In this document: positions 47,734 through 58,430 of the stretch, piece by piece
Layout of the letters: each line of letters begins with the position of its first letter
Position numbering within the stretch: position 1 is the first letter of the stretch
Origin: Polytrichum commune
Taxonomy: Eukaryota; Streptophyta; Polytrichopsida; Polytrichales; Polytrichaceae
DNA: 64,000 bases
Direction: 5' to 3'
Assembly: GCA_950295325.1 (NCBI GenBank)
Contig: OX485807.1
Coordinates: 23,159,666-23,223,665 of the forward strand
Position numbers and translations under genes: made by a program
Notes under the pieces: generated by a model
Database searches by the model: none
What the model was told of the DNA's origin: nothing
What the model saw: the letters and a program-made list of their open reading frames with translations, nothing else

Positions 47734-48421
47734 AACCGGGAGGAATTTATACAGACAAATGCGTCAAGTGGTGATTGATCCGTGGGAGACTTGAGCAGCA
47801 ACTTCACAACCAACAGATGAGCATACATGAGTATGGTTGGCAACATAAACCTCCCATACCTCTATACTAGTACTTACAAAGAGAGCACCAGAAAAAGGTA
47901 AGGGGTAGAGTAAAGAAAATTTCCCCTGAAGGCAAAGGGTAGGGCTTCTTGAAGTCCCGGGTGGCAACTATCCCCTTTAGAATATTTGTTTCTAAATTAC
48001 TCCTCGTGAACTGATGCTCCATTGGTATTCCGTACTACACAAAGAGCAACGTATCTTCATATATTCTTAGCGCTACATATGCTTGGAAATAAGGCGTGCA
48101 GAGGAACCCATTGATATCATGTGTGTTCGAGATGGATAAGCCAGAAGGTCTTAAACACCGAACTGATTCCACAAGCCTCAAAGCTTCAGAAGTTCCATTT
48201 AGGAATAAACCTTGTGGATGCATTAGTTTGTTGGGGAGAGAGGCAATAAGATGAAGGGCATAGCGGTGTGTGGAGCGGCGATAGGAGATAGCATACGATG
48301 CAGGCAGAGCTGCGATAAGTCGATCTGCGAGATAAACCGTTGCTTCTTCGGCACATGAGATTGAAGATTCAAGAACCCAAGATTTTTGCGGAACCAAGGT
48401 GAAGATGCCGATGTCATCCAT
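47734..48421 (-). other. Coding-like stretch in the pogo interior, unrecognised
   Basis: A 128-codon minus-strand frame (48035-48421) begins MDDIGIFTLVPQKSWVLESS and includes RLIAALPASYAISYRRSTH and LIASLPNKLMHPQGLFLNGT. A weaker frame follows at 47764-47967. Neither fits a transposase. It may be a captured host fragment, an upstream exon, or chance. Confidence 0.3.
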
Positions 48422-48484
48422 AGAATTTGTTGTCCGTCCGCCCTTATCACAACCATGTTACTTTTTATTATGGCACGCACAGTA

Positions 48485-49015
48485 CAGATTGTGGGAAAAA
48501 CATGTGACATTATCAAGGGTGATAGGGATAATAACGAGGGGGTTTTTTACTATGGAAATCGGTTTCAAACTTTTAGGTGACCATATGAAGGCGTTCTATT
48601 AACAAGTGTGATATTATCAAGGTTAGCTGGTACAAGCCTCAACAAAGAATATTTAGGAATATGCTGGGATTATTTGGCCCAAATTGTTTTAAATGGTAAT
48701 TTTTGCAGTGGCAGTGTTATGTCCTGTGTTTTGTGCGTGTCTGCATATAGCGATACACATGAATTATACCAACCCCAGTGCTCCACACGAGCATACTCGG
48801 CAATTCGTTTCCACTGGTTTTATTGGCAACATTGTCTGCGATGCGACTGTTGTGGAGGTTACGTGTGTATAGTCCAACCTTGATAATGTCACCATTGTTA
48901 ATAGAACACCTTCGTAATGTCACCTAAAAGCTTGAAACCTATTTTCATAGTGTAAAACTCCCTCGTTATTATCCCTATCACCCTTGATAATGTCACTATT
49001 TTTTCTCATAATCTG
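48485..49015. mobile_element. Fold-back MITE with TA target duplication (531 bp)
   Basis: Ends CAGATTGTGGGAAAAA and, complement, CAGATTATGAGAAAAA, with TA at 48483-48484 and 49016-49017. The inverted repeat extends about 165 bp and includes GTGACATTATCAAGG, GATAGGGATAATAACGAGGG and AAGGTTG-like parts. The word GACATTATCAAG is shared with the larger pogo element ends, so the two are probably related. Confidence 0.85.
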
Positions 49016-49156
49016 TAGTGTAAATGTGATAATATCAAGTATGGATGGATTGTAAGGGTGGGCATGGGTTCGATATTATTGTTCATGGGTGAGCATGGGC
49101 TAAAGCAAAGCATATTGGGGGTCATAGAGTGAGCTCTCATTCAATGATTTCGGCAT

Positions 49157-50007
49157 CGAATGTTGATGTATTTAAACCTATGCTATGGTGTGTGGCAGCA
49201 TGGCATGAAATAGATGATCAAACCATTACAAATTGTGGGAGAAAGTCCGCCATATTGCCTGCGGAGTGGAATGCAGACATAAACAATGGAGATGAACGTA
49301 TGAAGTCCAAATGTAGGATGCAACTTTGGAATTGGGTAGACCCATTGGCGCATTAAAATTGGGTTTGTATGTTGAAGGCAAACCTATAGAAAAGCTTTGT
49401 CCTTTGGAGTACATAAACATGCAAGGTGAAGATGATTTTGAGGTCGAATTTTCTATTGGGAGGCTTGTGCAATTAGTGCAATATGGCGAGCATGTTCTTG
49501 ATTCCATGGAAGTGGACCCAATGTTTGTTGATAGCAGTCATGACGAGTCTAAAGTAGGGAAGCAAAGCGATGCACAAAAAATATGCCAAAGATGTTTTTA
49601 ATTTTATGGCGCGCCAAGGTTCCCAGATTTTCAGCACTCATGAATTGTTAGAAATAGAAAAAATCCATGACAAACTCATTAGAATTGGTGTTCCACATTT
49701 AACATCAACAAAACAATGTGACATTAGAAGCCTCTTTGTCTCTAGGGAGAGGTATTTACCTGATCTCAACGACACATTATGATGTGCTCTTGTTGTTATT
49801 CACAATTTTGAATTAGATTCTACATTCAAAAACATTGAAGTCTCGTATTTGTTTTTTTTGCAATATTGTATTTATATTTATATTTTCCACATATTTTTTG
49901 ATAATATCACATGTCGCACAAAATGTTACATTATCAAGTATGTCACACCTTGTTTATATCACAGTTTTTGGTGAAACGGAGGGTGTGACATTATGAAGGT
50001 TAGGGTG
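49157..50007 (+). pseudogene. Inverted copy of the pogo transposase 3' third
   Basis: The plus-strand frame matches the minus-strand C-terminus at 46172-45551: NVDVFKPMLWCVAAWHEID, DQTITNCGRKSAILPAEWN, ELGRPIGALKLGL-like, and finally TSTKQCDIRSLFVSR with a TTA stop context at 49780. It is the right arm of the long inverted repeat. A frameshift near 49570 separates two frames. Confidence 0.82.
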
Positions 50008-51825
50008 TACTGCCAAGTGGCACCGCCCAAAATGCCGTCAGTGTCTCGCTAAAATTACTGCCCCTGTATGTACAATAATCATGCATACCTAACGGCCATG
50101 CCACGTGGGCGCCCAGCACACCCGCCGGCATATTGGTATAAAAGACCTACATTGTAGAGGACATCGTGGCGGCCGTGTGGTGCATCCCATGCGTGCAGAC
50201 AACACATACGCATACATGGGCACCCCATCGGGCCCTATGGTCGGCACACGGCGCGTATGCGCCTGCATTCGCTTGACGCCGAGCAAAGAAAGGCTGCTTA
50301 AGAAGGGGAAGGCCTTGCAGGAGCGTGAGCAGCAGACCATCAACATGCGAAGTGCATGCAACAGTGCCCATTCGATTGTCGTCGTCTCATCCATCGACGG
50401 TGCCCAAGCAGGTGTGGATTGCGGGTGTTCCAAGCAGATGTGTGCATGGAGAAGTCGGCAGACCTCTGTAAACAGTAGGGCACCAGACAGGGACGCCGGG
50501 GCACTCACATAAGGAGTGCACATCAAGGACGCGGCACACAAATACGATCGGGTGAGTACACGACCTCGTTATCCGCAGAGCAGAAGAGTTTGGAAAAGGC
50601 AAGATCCACCTAATTGTAGAGTCAGAATATCGTGCCGCAGCTTCTGTCGCGCAATACACAACAAACACGTCAATTACCTCCTTACCGCAATGTCCTTCAG
50701 TGGATGTCGCTTCATTAAACCATGTAGATTTGTTCCGTGTTCGGCACTGGGGATGACTGCTGCAACCTCCATCTACCAGAGGGCCCACCGCTCGAAAACC
50801 GTTTGATGTGGTGGGGCAGGACACCGCAGAACATAAATAAAGCATGTGTGCATGCGACGGGGGAGGGGGGGGTGGATCGGTACACAACATCGTCTTCTGC
50901 CGAGACACTGTGGGATGGGCAGAATTCTATGAGTGAAACATACTTCCAAATGTAAATGCCAGACCTCTATAAACGATTGGGCAGTATAGGGCAAAAGCAA
51001 AATCGCCGAACAGCACGGTCCCCAAGGACTGTGATATCGTCGTTGTCTTTGAACATTGAATGTGTCCAAATAGGAGGTTTTGTCTGGAAAGTTTGCGATC
51101 TACAGGATACGTGCATGCACAGAACAGGCATTTGGAGTTGTGGGGCGCACTGGAATGCATTGTGGCAGTGGGTGAAAGGCGGTAGATAGGAAACGGATTC
51201 GGCAGACTGTCCATAATATTGACATTTGCGTTGCTATCATTGCATGGGGCAGGAAAGGCGGCGTAGCTTTTTGTGAAAAGGGTTGTTTATCTCCGCAACA
51301 GATCGCGCCGCAGAAGCCGTAGCAAACCCACAGCCGCTGCACTGCTACCATCGGGAAGAGGAGTCAGCATAGGTAGAAGGGGGGGCCGGAATTCCACAAA
51401 CGTTCGCGCAAAATGGAGAGGATTGCTTACAACAGATGCTCCACTGCAGCATCCCCATACAGCAAGGCGAGCTCAACAAACTACATTGATCAAGATGATC
51501 ATTGTTTGCAATGCTGCACATTGCAGTGACTGACAGAAGTAGTGCACATGTGCAGGGCAAAGCGCCGCTGTGGACCGCAGGTGCACCAGTCATGGACGGC
51601 ACACGAAATACAAGACCTCCACAAGCAAGATATTCCACCTCCATGCATAATATTATTTGTATGCAGTTGAAAATCGCAGGTGGGTCACGCAATGCAGTAG
51701 TGGAGTGTATGTGTCCACTGCCAGGTGCGGCACACATTGCCGGAGCAGTCGCCGATGACAGAGGTGTGTGCAGGGTCATAGGTGGACACAGAGAAGCCGC
51801 AAAGGTAAGCCACACAGCCTCCCCA

Positions 51826-52986
51826 ATGCCGAAGGCCAAAAACCGGAAGAAGACGGAGACAAATGCTTGGAGACAGGCGTGGCGCAGGGACATGCATAAA
51901 CGGGCAAATATTGCCCACACGGATCGAGACACGCCCACCACAAAGGGGACTGATTGGATGTTGGTGTTGGAAATGCAGGCACCAAGCACGAGCAGGGCTA
52001 GTAGCGGGGCATCCAACGGAAGGTGGAAACCAGCAGATGAGACACGGAGGACTGCACTTGCGCCTGGGGTCGCGCAGACAATGCCAGGCAGAAATCACGA
52101 ACCCCAGCAGTCAAGGCAGCTGACGGAGGAGGCTCCAGAGGTAATAGCAGTACGCGAAGGGGGCGCTCTACCGGAGGGGTACACATACGCCGTCAGAGCG
52201 GCAAGCAACATAACGCCAGGAAATCGAGAGAGAGACATGCATCGTGGCGAGGCACTGCATGTGGGCACCCCCACGAAGGGCACACAATTGGGGACGCATG
52301 CAGCAGCAGAAACAGCGAAGACCAGCGCGGCAGCAAGGAGGAACACAACAAGAATTACAAACAAAAGGGCGAATGCATCGTTTGCGCAGGAGATGAAGGA
52401 CTCGCTGGCGGGAGGCAGGCCCCCCACAATACATGTTGGCGAGAATGAGACACACTTGAAGGCACGCTGGCACGCCGCGGCAAAGGAAATCGCATACAGG
52501 CTTCTCGACCTCAGCAAAGATGGGTGGAAGGCGTACACCATATTCGAGAAGGGAACGATACACAAAGAATTGGACGCGCAGTTCAAGTTTGTTCCGCCCA
52601 TAGACCCAAACCGTGTGGAGAAGTACTTGGCAGGGCATCTTCGAAGTTCGAGGGCAGTGTGGAAAACACACTGGCTGAGGCATGGGGATTCCAAAAGGCA
52701 CCGCAATTGTCCACAGGATGCATGGGAGAAACTGATCAGTTGGTGGCCCACTGAAGCTTGCAAGGAGGAATCTGCGGAGATGGCGGGGAGGCGGTCGCTG
52801 GCAAAGAACATCGGCAAGGAGGGACGCAGATCATTGGTTGACAGAATGGAGGAGGTAAGAGGGCACCATGATGGGCATGATTGCTTGAAAAATGTGGCTC
52901 AAATATTCAGTCACAATGGATGGGACGCATTAAGAATGCAATTGTGCGTGTGTTCACATGAATGTAGGCCTTGTAAGACCGCCTGA
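51826..52986 (+). CDS. CACTA accessory transposase, Ptta/En/Spm (transposase_24)-like
   Basis: The ATG at 51826 (MPKAKNRKKTETNAWRQ) opens a 386-codon frame. It begins basic, then is low-complexity and Arg/Ala/Thr-rich. The conserved-looking part is near the end: WHAAAKEIAYRLLDLSKDGW, KFVPPIDPNRVEKYLAGHLR, SRAVWKTHWLRHGD, then WEKLISWWPTEACKEESAEM and RRSLAKNIGKEGRRSL. This resembles the domain of plant En/Spm (TNPA-like) second ORFs, with the W-x(n)-R-x(n)-G-x-x-S ending. A donor-like GAG|GTAAGA at about 52854 suggests that splicing continues into the downstream exons at 53000-54650. Confidence 0.6.
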   Translation: MPKAKNRKKTETNAWRQAWRRDMHKRANIAHTDRDTPTTKGTDWMLVLEMQAPSTSRASSGASNGRWKPADETRRTALAPGVAQTMPGRNHEPQQSRQLTEEAPEVIAVREGGALPEGYTYAVRAASNITPGNRERDMHRGEALHVGTPTKGTQLGTHAAAETAKTSAAARRNTTRITNKRANASFAQEMKDSLAGGRPPTIHVGENETHLKARWHAAAKEIAYRLLDLSKDGWKAYTIFEKGTIHKELDAQFKFVPPIDPNRVEKYLAGHLRSSRAVWKTHWLRHGDSKRHRNCPQDAWEKLISWWPTEACKEESAEMAGRRSLAKNIGKEGRRSLVDRMEEVRGHHDGHDCLKNVAQIFSHNGWDALRMQLCVCSHECRPCKTA

Positions 52987-53280
52987 CTGTATTCAGTGCG
53001 CATGGCGGGAGGGATGACACGTTGATTTTAACAGTGTGTGTGGGAGAACTTTGCGCAACACCCAATGTGCGCAGATGAGTGCCCAGTGGCGACGGCGCCG
53101 GGGGAGAACGCAGTGGGAGATTACGATGATTGCTCGTTGTACGGAACTGGGGATACAACGGGGGAGCCCAATGTGGAAGCACGCTTTCATAACGCACCTG
53201 GCGGTTTGTTGGACAGGCTGGATGGAATGCGCACGTCCATGGTGGCGGTGGTTGCTGGGCAGGATGCAATTTTAAATTGA

Positions 53281-54219
53281 TTGGTGGCGTTGGAGAAGGT
53301 GGTGGCAATAGTGGGTGCCGACATGGCTTGGGTGCGGGAGGATGTGGGGGTGGTCCACGATGCCATTGACAAGATGGCAGACCATGTTTCGATACTAAGC
53401 AAAAGCGAGACCGAAGGCAACGATGTGGGGGCTGAAGGGACATTGCACGCGACGACATGGTGCACGTGGGAAGGCGAGGGCCACGCACAGGAGTATGGAG
53501 AGCCCGGGACTGTGGAGACAGGGAAAGGAAGCAGAGTGCGCACGCGAGATGAGGTCGCAGAGCACACGTACGTGGGATATGAGGCTGGCAGCTCAATGCA
53601 GGAGACGCAGGAATTCGACATGGAGGACGGAGTGAACATAAGCGCCACGAACACAGCAGAGGAGGGAACGGCGGGGGAGTGGCTCGAGGATCCACACACA
53701 TCGCACGCACCCGACTCCAATCCCAAAAAGCTAAGAAAGACGAGCAAGGAAGATGAGGTCGCGGAGGACGAAACGCAGGATATGGACATGACGGAGGATT
53801 GGACGGAAGATGGGCAAGAAATGATGGAGCGGTCATTTTGGGCAGAATTCGCATCCACCGTGAGAGGAGTGCCCGCGGGAGGGGTGGGCGCGGTCGCCAT
53901 GGAGGATGGATGGGTCAGGGCAAGGAGAGGACGTGCCGGGTGCACCGACCCTCCACCACAGAGAGGTGAGGACGGGACTCCCAACGAAGGCGGTAACCAG
54001 GGCATTTTGAACTTGAATGTAGTTCCGGCCATGGCGAACGAGGTTGTAAAGGCACACGCGGGGGGGAGTGTGCCAAGGAGCATTGGAGGCACGAGCAGAG
54101 GGGGGTCTTCAGGATGTGGACGCGGCAGGGGCCGTGGGATAGGGCGGACGAGGGGCCTGCCCACAGTGCAACCACGATTCCAATCATCGGTAAGCACCCA
54201 CACTGCCAAACAATGTTAG
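53281..54219 (+). CDS. CACTA accessory exon, coiled coil and acidic linker
   Basis: The frame begins in a heptad-like segment (VALEKVVAIVGADMAWVRED, AIDKMADHVSILSK) that continues an ORF just upstream (DRLDGMRTSMVAVVAGQDA, stop at 53278). It then runs through a very acidic linker and ends in a Gly/Arg-rich tail (GRGRGRGIGRTRGLP). This layout parallels the minus-strand gene at 41100-43460. It is likely the middle of the same gene as 51826-52986. Confidence 0.45.
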   Translation: MVALEKVVAIVGADMAWVREDVGVVHDAIDKMADHVSILSKSETEGNDVGAEGTLHATTWCTWEGEGHAQEYGEPGTVETGKGSRVRTRDEVAEHTYVGYEAGSSMQETQEFDMEDGVNISATNTAEEGTAGEWLEDPHTSHAPDSNPKKLRKTSKEDEVAEDETQDMDMTEDWTEDGQEMMERSFWAEFASTVRGVPAGGVGAVAMEDGWVRARRGRAGCTDPPPQRGEDGTPNEGGNQGILNLNVVPAMANEVVKAHAGGSVPRSIGGTSRGGSSGCGRGRGRGIGRTRGLPTVQPRFQSSVSTHTAKQC

Positions 54220-54321
54220 ACCATGCAGAGTGTTGTGCGTAGGAGGTGTCTATGTCGCACCTGTGCAGCGCATGTGGCATGGAATCTGGCTGAAATTGTT
54301 TGTGGGCTTTTGGAACATAGG

Positions 54322-54644
54322 AGTTGCTGCGTTGCGGATCGCACTGTTGGGTGCTATATCCCCTTCATGGGCAAAGGCCTATAGCAGAAGGAATTGCTGG
54401 CAGTGCGCCAGTGTCAAAAAGCACTGAAGACAACATTGCGCGAACATTGCTATTGGAATTGTGTGAGGACGGAAAACAGACGGTGCGGCTAACAAAGGTG
54501 CACAAAAAAAATGTTGCAGTTATGTTCCCAGAGCAGACTGGAAGAACGCAGTTCCTAGATGACTACATCACCCCTCCCGCTCCAAGCAACACATGGGTGA
54601 CGTGGTCAAGCCGATACCTGGTTGAAATGGAGGAGGAGGCATGA
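54322..54644 (+). CDS. CACTA accessory C-terminal domain, paralogue of 41160-41490
   Basis: The frame reads CWVLYPLHGQRPIAEG, then LLELCEDGKQTVRLTKVHKK, VMFPEQTG and NTWVTWSSRYLVEMEEEA-stop. It aligns with CWVLHPGFKNEVVGEA, CEDGQQYILFKKIYHHD, LVFPDDAN and ERWVRWPSKYLHEK of the minus-strand gene. So two related DUF8039-type domains sit on opposite strands of the same element. Confidence 0.6.
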
Positions 54645-55802
54645 GCAAGAAGAAGGTTGCCACATTGAAGCACATAGGAGGAGAGCATGCGGAGGGAAGA
54701 CCCAATTTTTTGCAAACGCCACAACCACCATGTTTTAGCAGGAATCAATATATAAATGCGAGCAGCAAATGGATGCACAAAATATTTTGGGAACGGCACA
54801 GGCAGAAGGTGGTTGCAGGTTTTACAACATAAGCATGGAAGGCAATTGCACATATGCTGGCGGAAACAGTTTGAGTGTTTTGCGTGCCTGAACCCGGCAA
54901 TGGGGGCACGACCTGCTTGAACGTCCGCAGCAGCGCCGCAAACCATACATGCATCTTTTTGTTGGGGGCGGTCCCAAGCAGCTCCAAGATTTTGGGACAC
55001 AAGCCCGGGACAACTGAAGTGCAGGCGGCTGCAGCAACAGCCAATTGAAGCAACAGTGGCCCGCAGAAGATCGGCAGGCAGGCAACGCCACCGGGAATAG
55101 GAAGATAGAGGGACGAACAGGGATGGTAGACAGGGTGAAAACATTGTAGTTTCGCAACTTTTTGAAGGGTGGAGGGCATAGTGGCAGTGAACAATGAACA
55201 TCCTAGGAAACTGTAATTTTTCTTGCTGTGAATATAATTTCTTGATTGTATATACAAACACAGAATGCCCGATTATTTCTGCAAGGGAGAGGAATGCACA
55301 CGATGGTGGGAGTACATGGTCACCGCGACCAGTGATTCCAGTGCACCGGAATATTGTATTTCGGCAATACTTGTGTATATATTGTGCACAGAGCAATACG
55401 TTCCAGTAATACACAATACATAAGAGGGTGGCCAGAACACCACAAAGGCCACGCCGTAAACTGCAAGTGGTGTATACGTCAACCATGACAATACCCCATG
55501 TGTGGGGGGCCCACCAAATGCACGCTCGGTCATTCATTAGAGAGGAGCATGCAATTAATGCGCGGGGTCAATTGTTGTTAGCAATAAAAAAACCACACAG
55601 TTAATAAACATACTGTGGCGCAGAGAGCAATAACACAGACTGCACACCCTGCACTCCAAATAATAGGACTGGTCCAGGATGACACCACGTCAACAATGGG
55701 TGGCAGTCGCTGGAAACAAGTCGACAGCTGTCGGGCACCCGCGAAAGTGTCAGAGGACTGCGGTTTGTTTGTGGGAAAGGACCATGTTTGCTACTAGTGA
55801 TC

Positions 55803-58430
55803 CTAAACCCTGATAATATCCACTATGATCATAATCTACACTCCTTTTTACCAAACTAGCTCAAAACACAAAACAACATGTCATCAACACCAAGTTCCTT
55901 GGAACACTCAACAACGTGAACACAACATCAAGATTGGCGCTATGTACAACCTAGCCTATTTATACCACACCTAAACCTACATATTCAAGAATGCAACCCA
56001 AACAAAGACATCATAGCAACCAAACCCACAATTCAAATTCAACCTCCCACTTTTGTGCAAATCCACGATCATCAAGGAGATTATCAAGCAACCATCTCAC
56101 TAGAAAAATACTTACCTATGGGAAACATATTCAACCCACATAACCATTAACACATTTACCCTCTCGCCTCCAACACAAAACTTTGCCACAAATATCCAAT
56201 CTACTAATCAATCTTTCATTAAGACATTACCTGGATACCTCCCAACAACCACCTCTATTACTCAAAACCATCACACCATCACACCATCACACCTGACATC
56301 CTAAACAACCTCATCAATACCTTCCAACTCACACATTCCTACTACTCGAGTCCACTCATATGCCCCACAAATATAACACAATATACTCCCCACAAAGACA
56401 TAGATATAATCTTTGGATCACTAAGCCCAACTTATTTCCACCATCGGACATGCAATGGCCTTGCACACATCACAAACATTATCTTAGCCCCCAAATCCAT
56501 AAAATGGGCCCGACTCGCAGCCCAAACATACCCTAACTCTGCCACAATAATGATTGTAACCCATGAAAATTGGACACAACGCATTCAACCCACTTCAACT
56601 AATAAATGTAACCCCATTAATTACAATACAATGTACACCATCCTTGGAATTCCCTCAATACTATAATACAAAATAACCATTCCTCACCTCCATACTAATT
56701 GTCACACAAAAACATAGCCATATCAACATAACAAGCTTTCTACAATCACTTCCGCCAAACACCCAAAAACATAGTACCACCTACCTCAAAATCCATGACC
56801 CCCACACCCAAACCCGACTTACCAAAACCCCCCCAAAATGGCACCTCACCACACCGTTGTCTCCCCAATCTACAACACAACATATATACCTCTCACCAAA
56901 TATAATTGACATTTATGCCTTAAGATATCCTCCCCTACTATCATACTATATGGCTCGTATACCCCCCCTGACAAGGCAACATCATTGGATCTGGAATCTT
57001 CAATGAACCTCTACAAGTACACATAGCTAAAAAAAACTACCTAGATACCCATATATCATGAGTAGAACGAAATGCACTCCTACTCGCAATAGAACATACC
57101 AAAACACTCACCACATACACATTCATCTTCATTGACATACTCAACAACATACATATTTACTCCTAAACCACATTAGACACCCTTGCTCCCAAAATAATCA
57201 CTCGAACAAGCTTTCATCACAAACATTATTAATACCATCAAAACCTCACACCACAACATTACGTTTAAAAAAGTAAGAGCACACACAAACATCCAAAGCA
57301 ACGATGAAGCCAATAAACTCATCAAACAAGGGGCACTAAAAAAATGTAAATTTTAGAAACCCCATTAATATTCCACCATATAGGACATTGGACACTCTTC
57401 TGGCCCTCCATCTCCCCCCCCCCCCCCCCACCTCAACACAACATGAGGACTTAGTCAAAAACTAAAAAAACTACATAGAAAATGAATATAAAAAAGCCCT
57501 CGTATCACACACTACAAACACAAAACCCAACATAGCCAAATGGCTCTCCACTCAAGACATACACCTAAAACGGTCCAATTTGTTATGGAAGACACCTTGG
57601 ATCATAGAAGCACAAATCACCCAAATTCTCAAATTTTGATGCAATAAATTAATGGGAAACTACGGGGGAAAACACATTCTTAAGCAAGATATCTCTCCAT
57701 TGTGCAACCTTTGTTCACTAAAAGAAAACAATGCATGCCTACATGCCCTATCGTGCTATACAAAGGGTGCACAAACATCACGTAAACAACGTGTGCACAA
57801 GCAAACACAATAAAGTGGCCCACACACTAGTGGCCACCTTGCTAGCTCACCCACCACAAAAAGCTTTACACTCATAAACGCCAACAAAGCCCAAAATCAT
57901 ACTCCAAAGAATACAATACCATTATGGCTCCTTCCATGCACATGCTATCTCCCAAGATGTGAATGCCCTACCAAACTACAAGTAGACATACTTTGCATTA
58001 TTGACACAATGCCCACAGAAAGCCCCCATTCACACCCCACCTCGACTTGAAGGTACAATTTGTCAAATCGACGTATTATAACAACAAATCCCCCCCCCCC
58101 CCCAGCAACCATCACGAGAAAAAACTATTAAAATTTGACATCTTACAAACATCAACAATACAACAAGGATGGGTGGTTCCACCCCCAATAGTCATACATC
58201 AGGCATCATAGGCACCATACATAAAGCCACCACCACAACTCTCCAAGACCTCAAAACTCCTACCAACAATGTCATGGAAACCTTCTCACAAATCTCCATT
58301 AGATATCTCACATCATCTTGAATAAAAGGAAATCATAAAAAAAACATGCCCCAATCCCGCTCCCGTAAACGCACAAGCCATCGACCCAAATTTGCCAACT
58401 AATTAATAGCAATAACTAACTAACTATTGT
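55803..58430 (+). pseudogene. Right (3') part of the old LINE split by CACTA
   Basis: Plus-strand relics in the same order as in the first copy: QECNPNKDII (about 55990), the methyltransferase-like block (SYYSSPLICPTNITQY from 56338, IIFGSLS, WARLAAQ, ATIMIVTHENW), an RNase H end (VRAHTNIQSNDEANKLIKQG, about 57270-57335), and the zinc knuckle (CNLCSLKENNACLHALSC, about 57705-57760). The C-terminus near 58290 (ETFSQISIRYLTSS) is followed by a 3' region with CCACCTACTAACCGTAGGT. Stops and frameshifts are frequent and long C-runs are present (57415-57430, 58090-58102). Confidence 0.78.

Larger units (their letters stand above)
45321..50007 (-). mobile_element. pogo/Tigger-like transposon with about 850-bp terminal inverted repeats
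   Basis: The left end is CACCCTAACCTCCATAGTG, and the right end is the complement of CACCCTAACCTTCATAATG. TA flanks are at 45319-45320 and 50008-50009. The inverted repeat continues from 45321 to about 46172, and from 50007 back to about 49157. It includes the C-terminal third of the transposase gene in both arms. This is far longer than the usual 20-30 bp of pogo ends. It is inserted in the CACTA element in a nearly palindromic site (TTGGCA-TA-CTGCCAA). Confidence 0.88.
34487..55799. mobile_element. CACTA (En/Spm) transposon, 21.3 kb
   Basis: Left end CACTAATAGCAAACAGGGTC, right end the complement of CACTAGTAGCAAACATGGTC: 18 of 20 bases match. The target duplication is ATC at 34484-34486 and 55800-55802. 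The flanks are two parts of one LINE. Inside: a tnp2-type transposase on the minus strand (35860-39125), a second minus-strand gene (about 41100-43460), a nested pogo element (45321-50007), and a plus-strand gene set (51826-54644). Without the pogo element it is about 16.6 kb. Regions 34490-35850, 39130-41090 and 43460-45320 contain no gene I can name. Confidence 0.93.
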
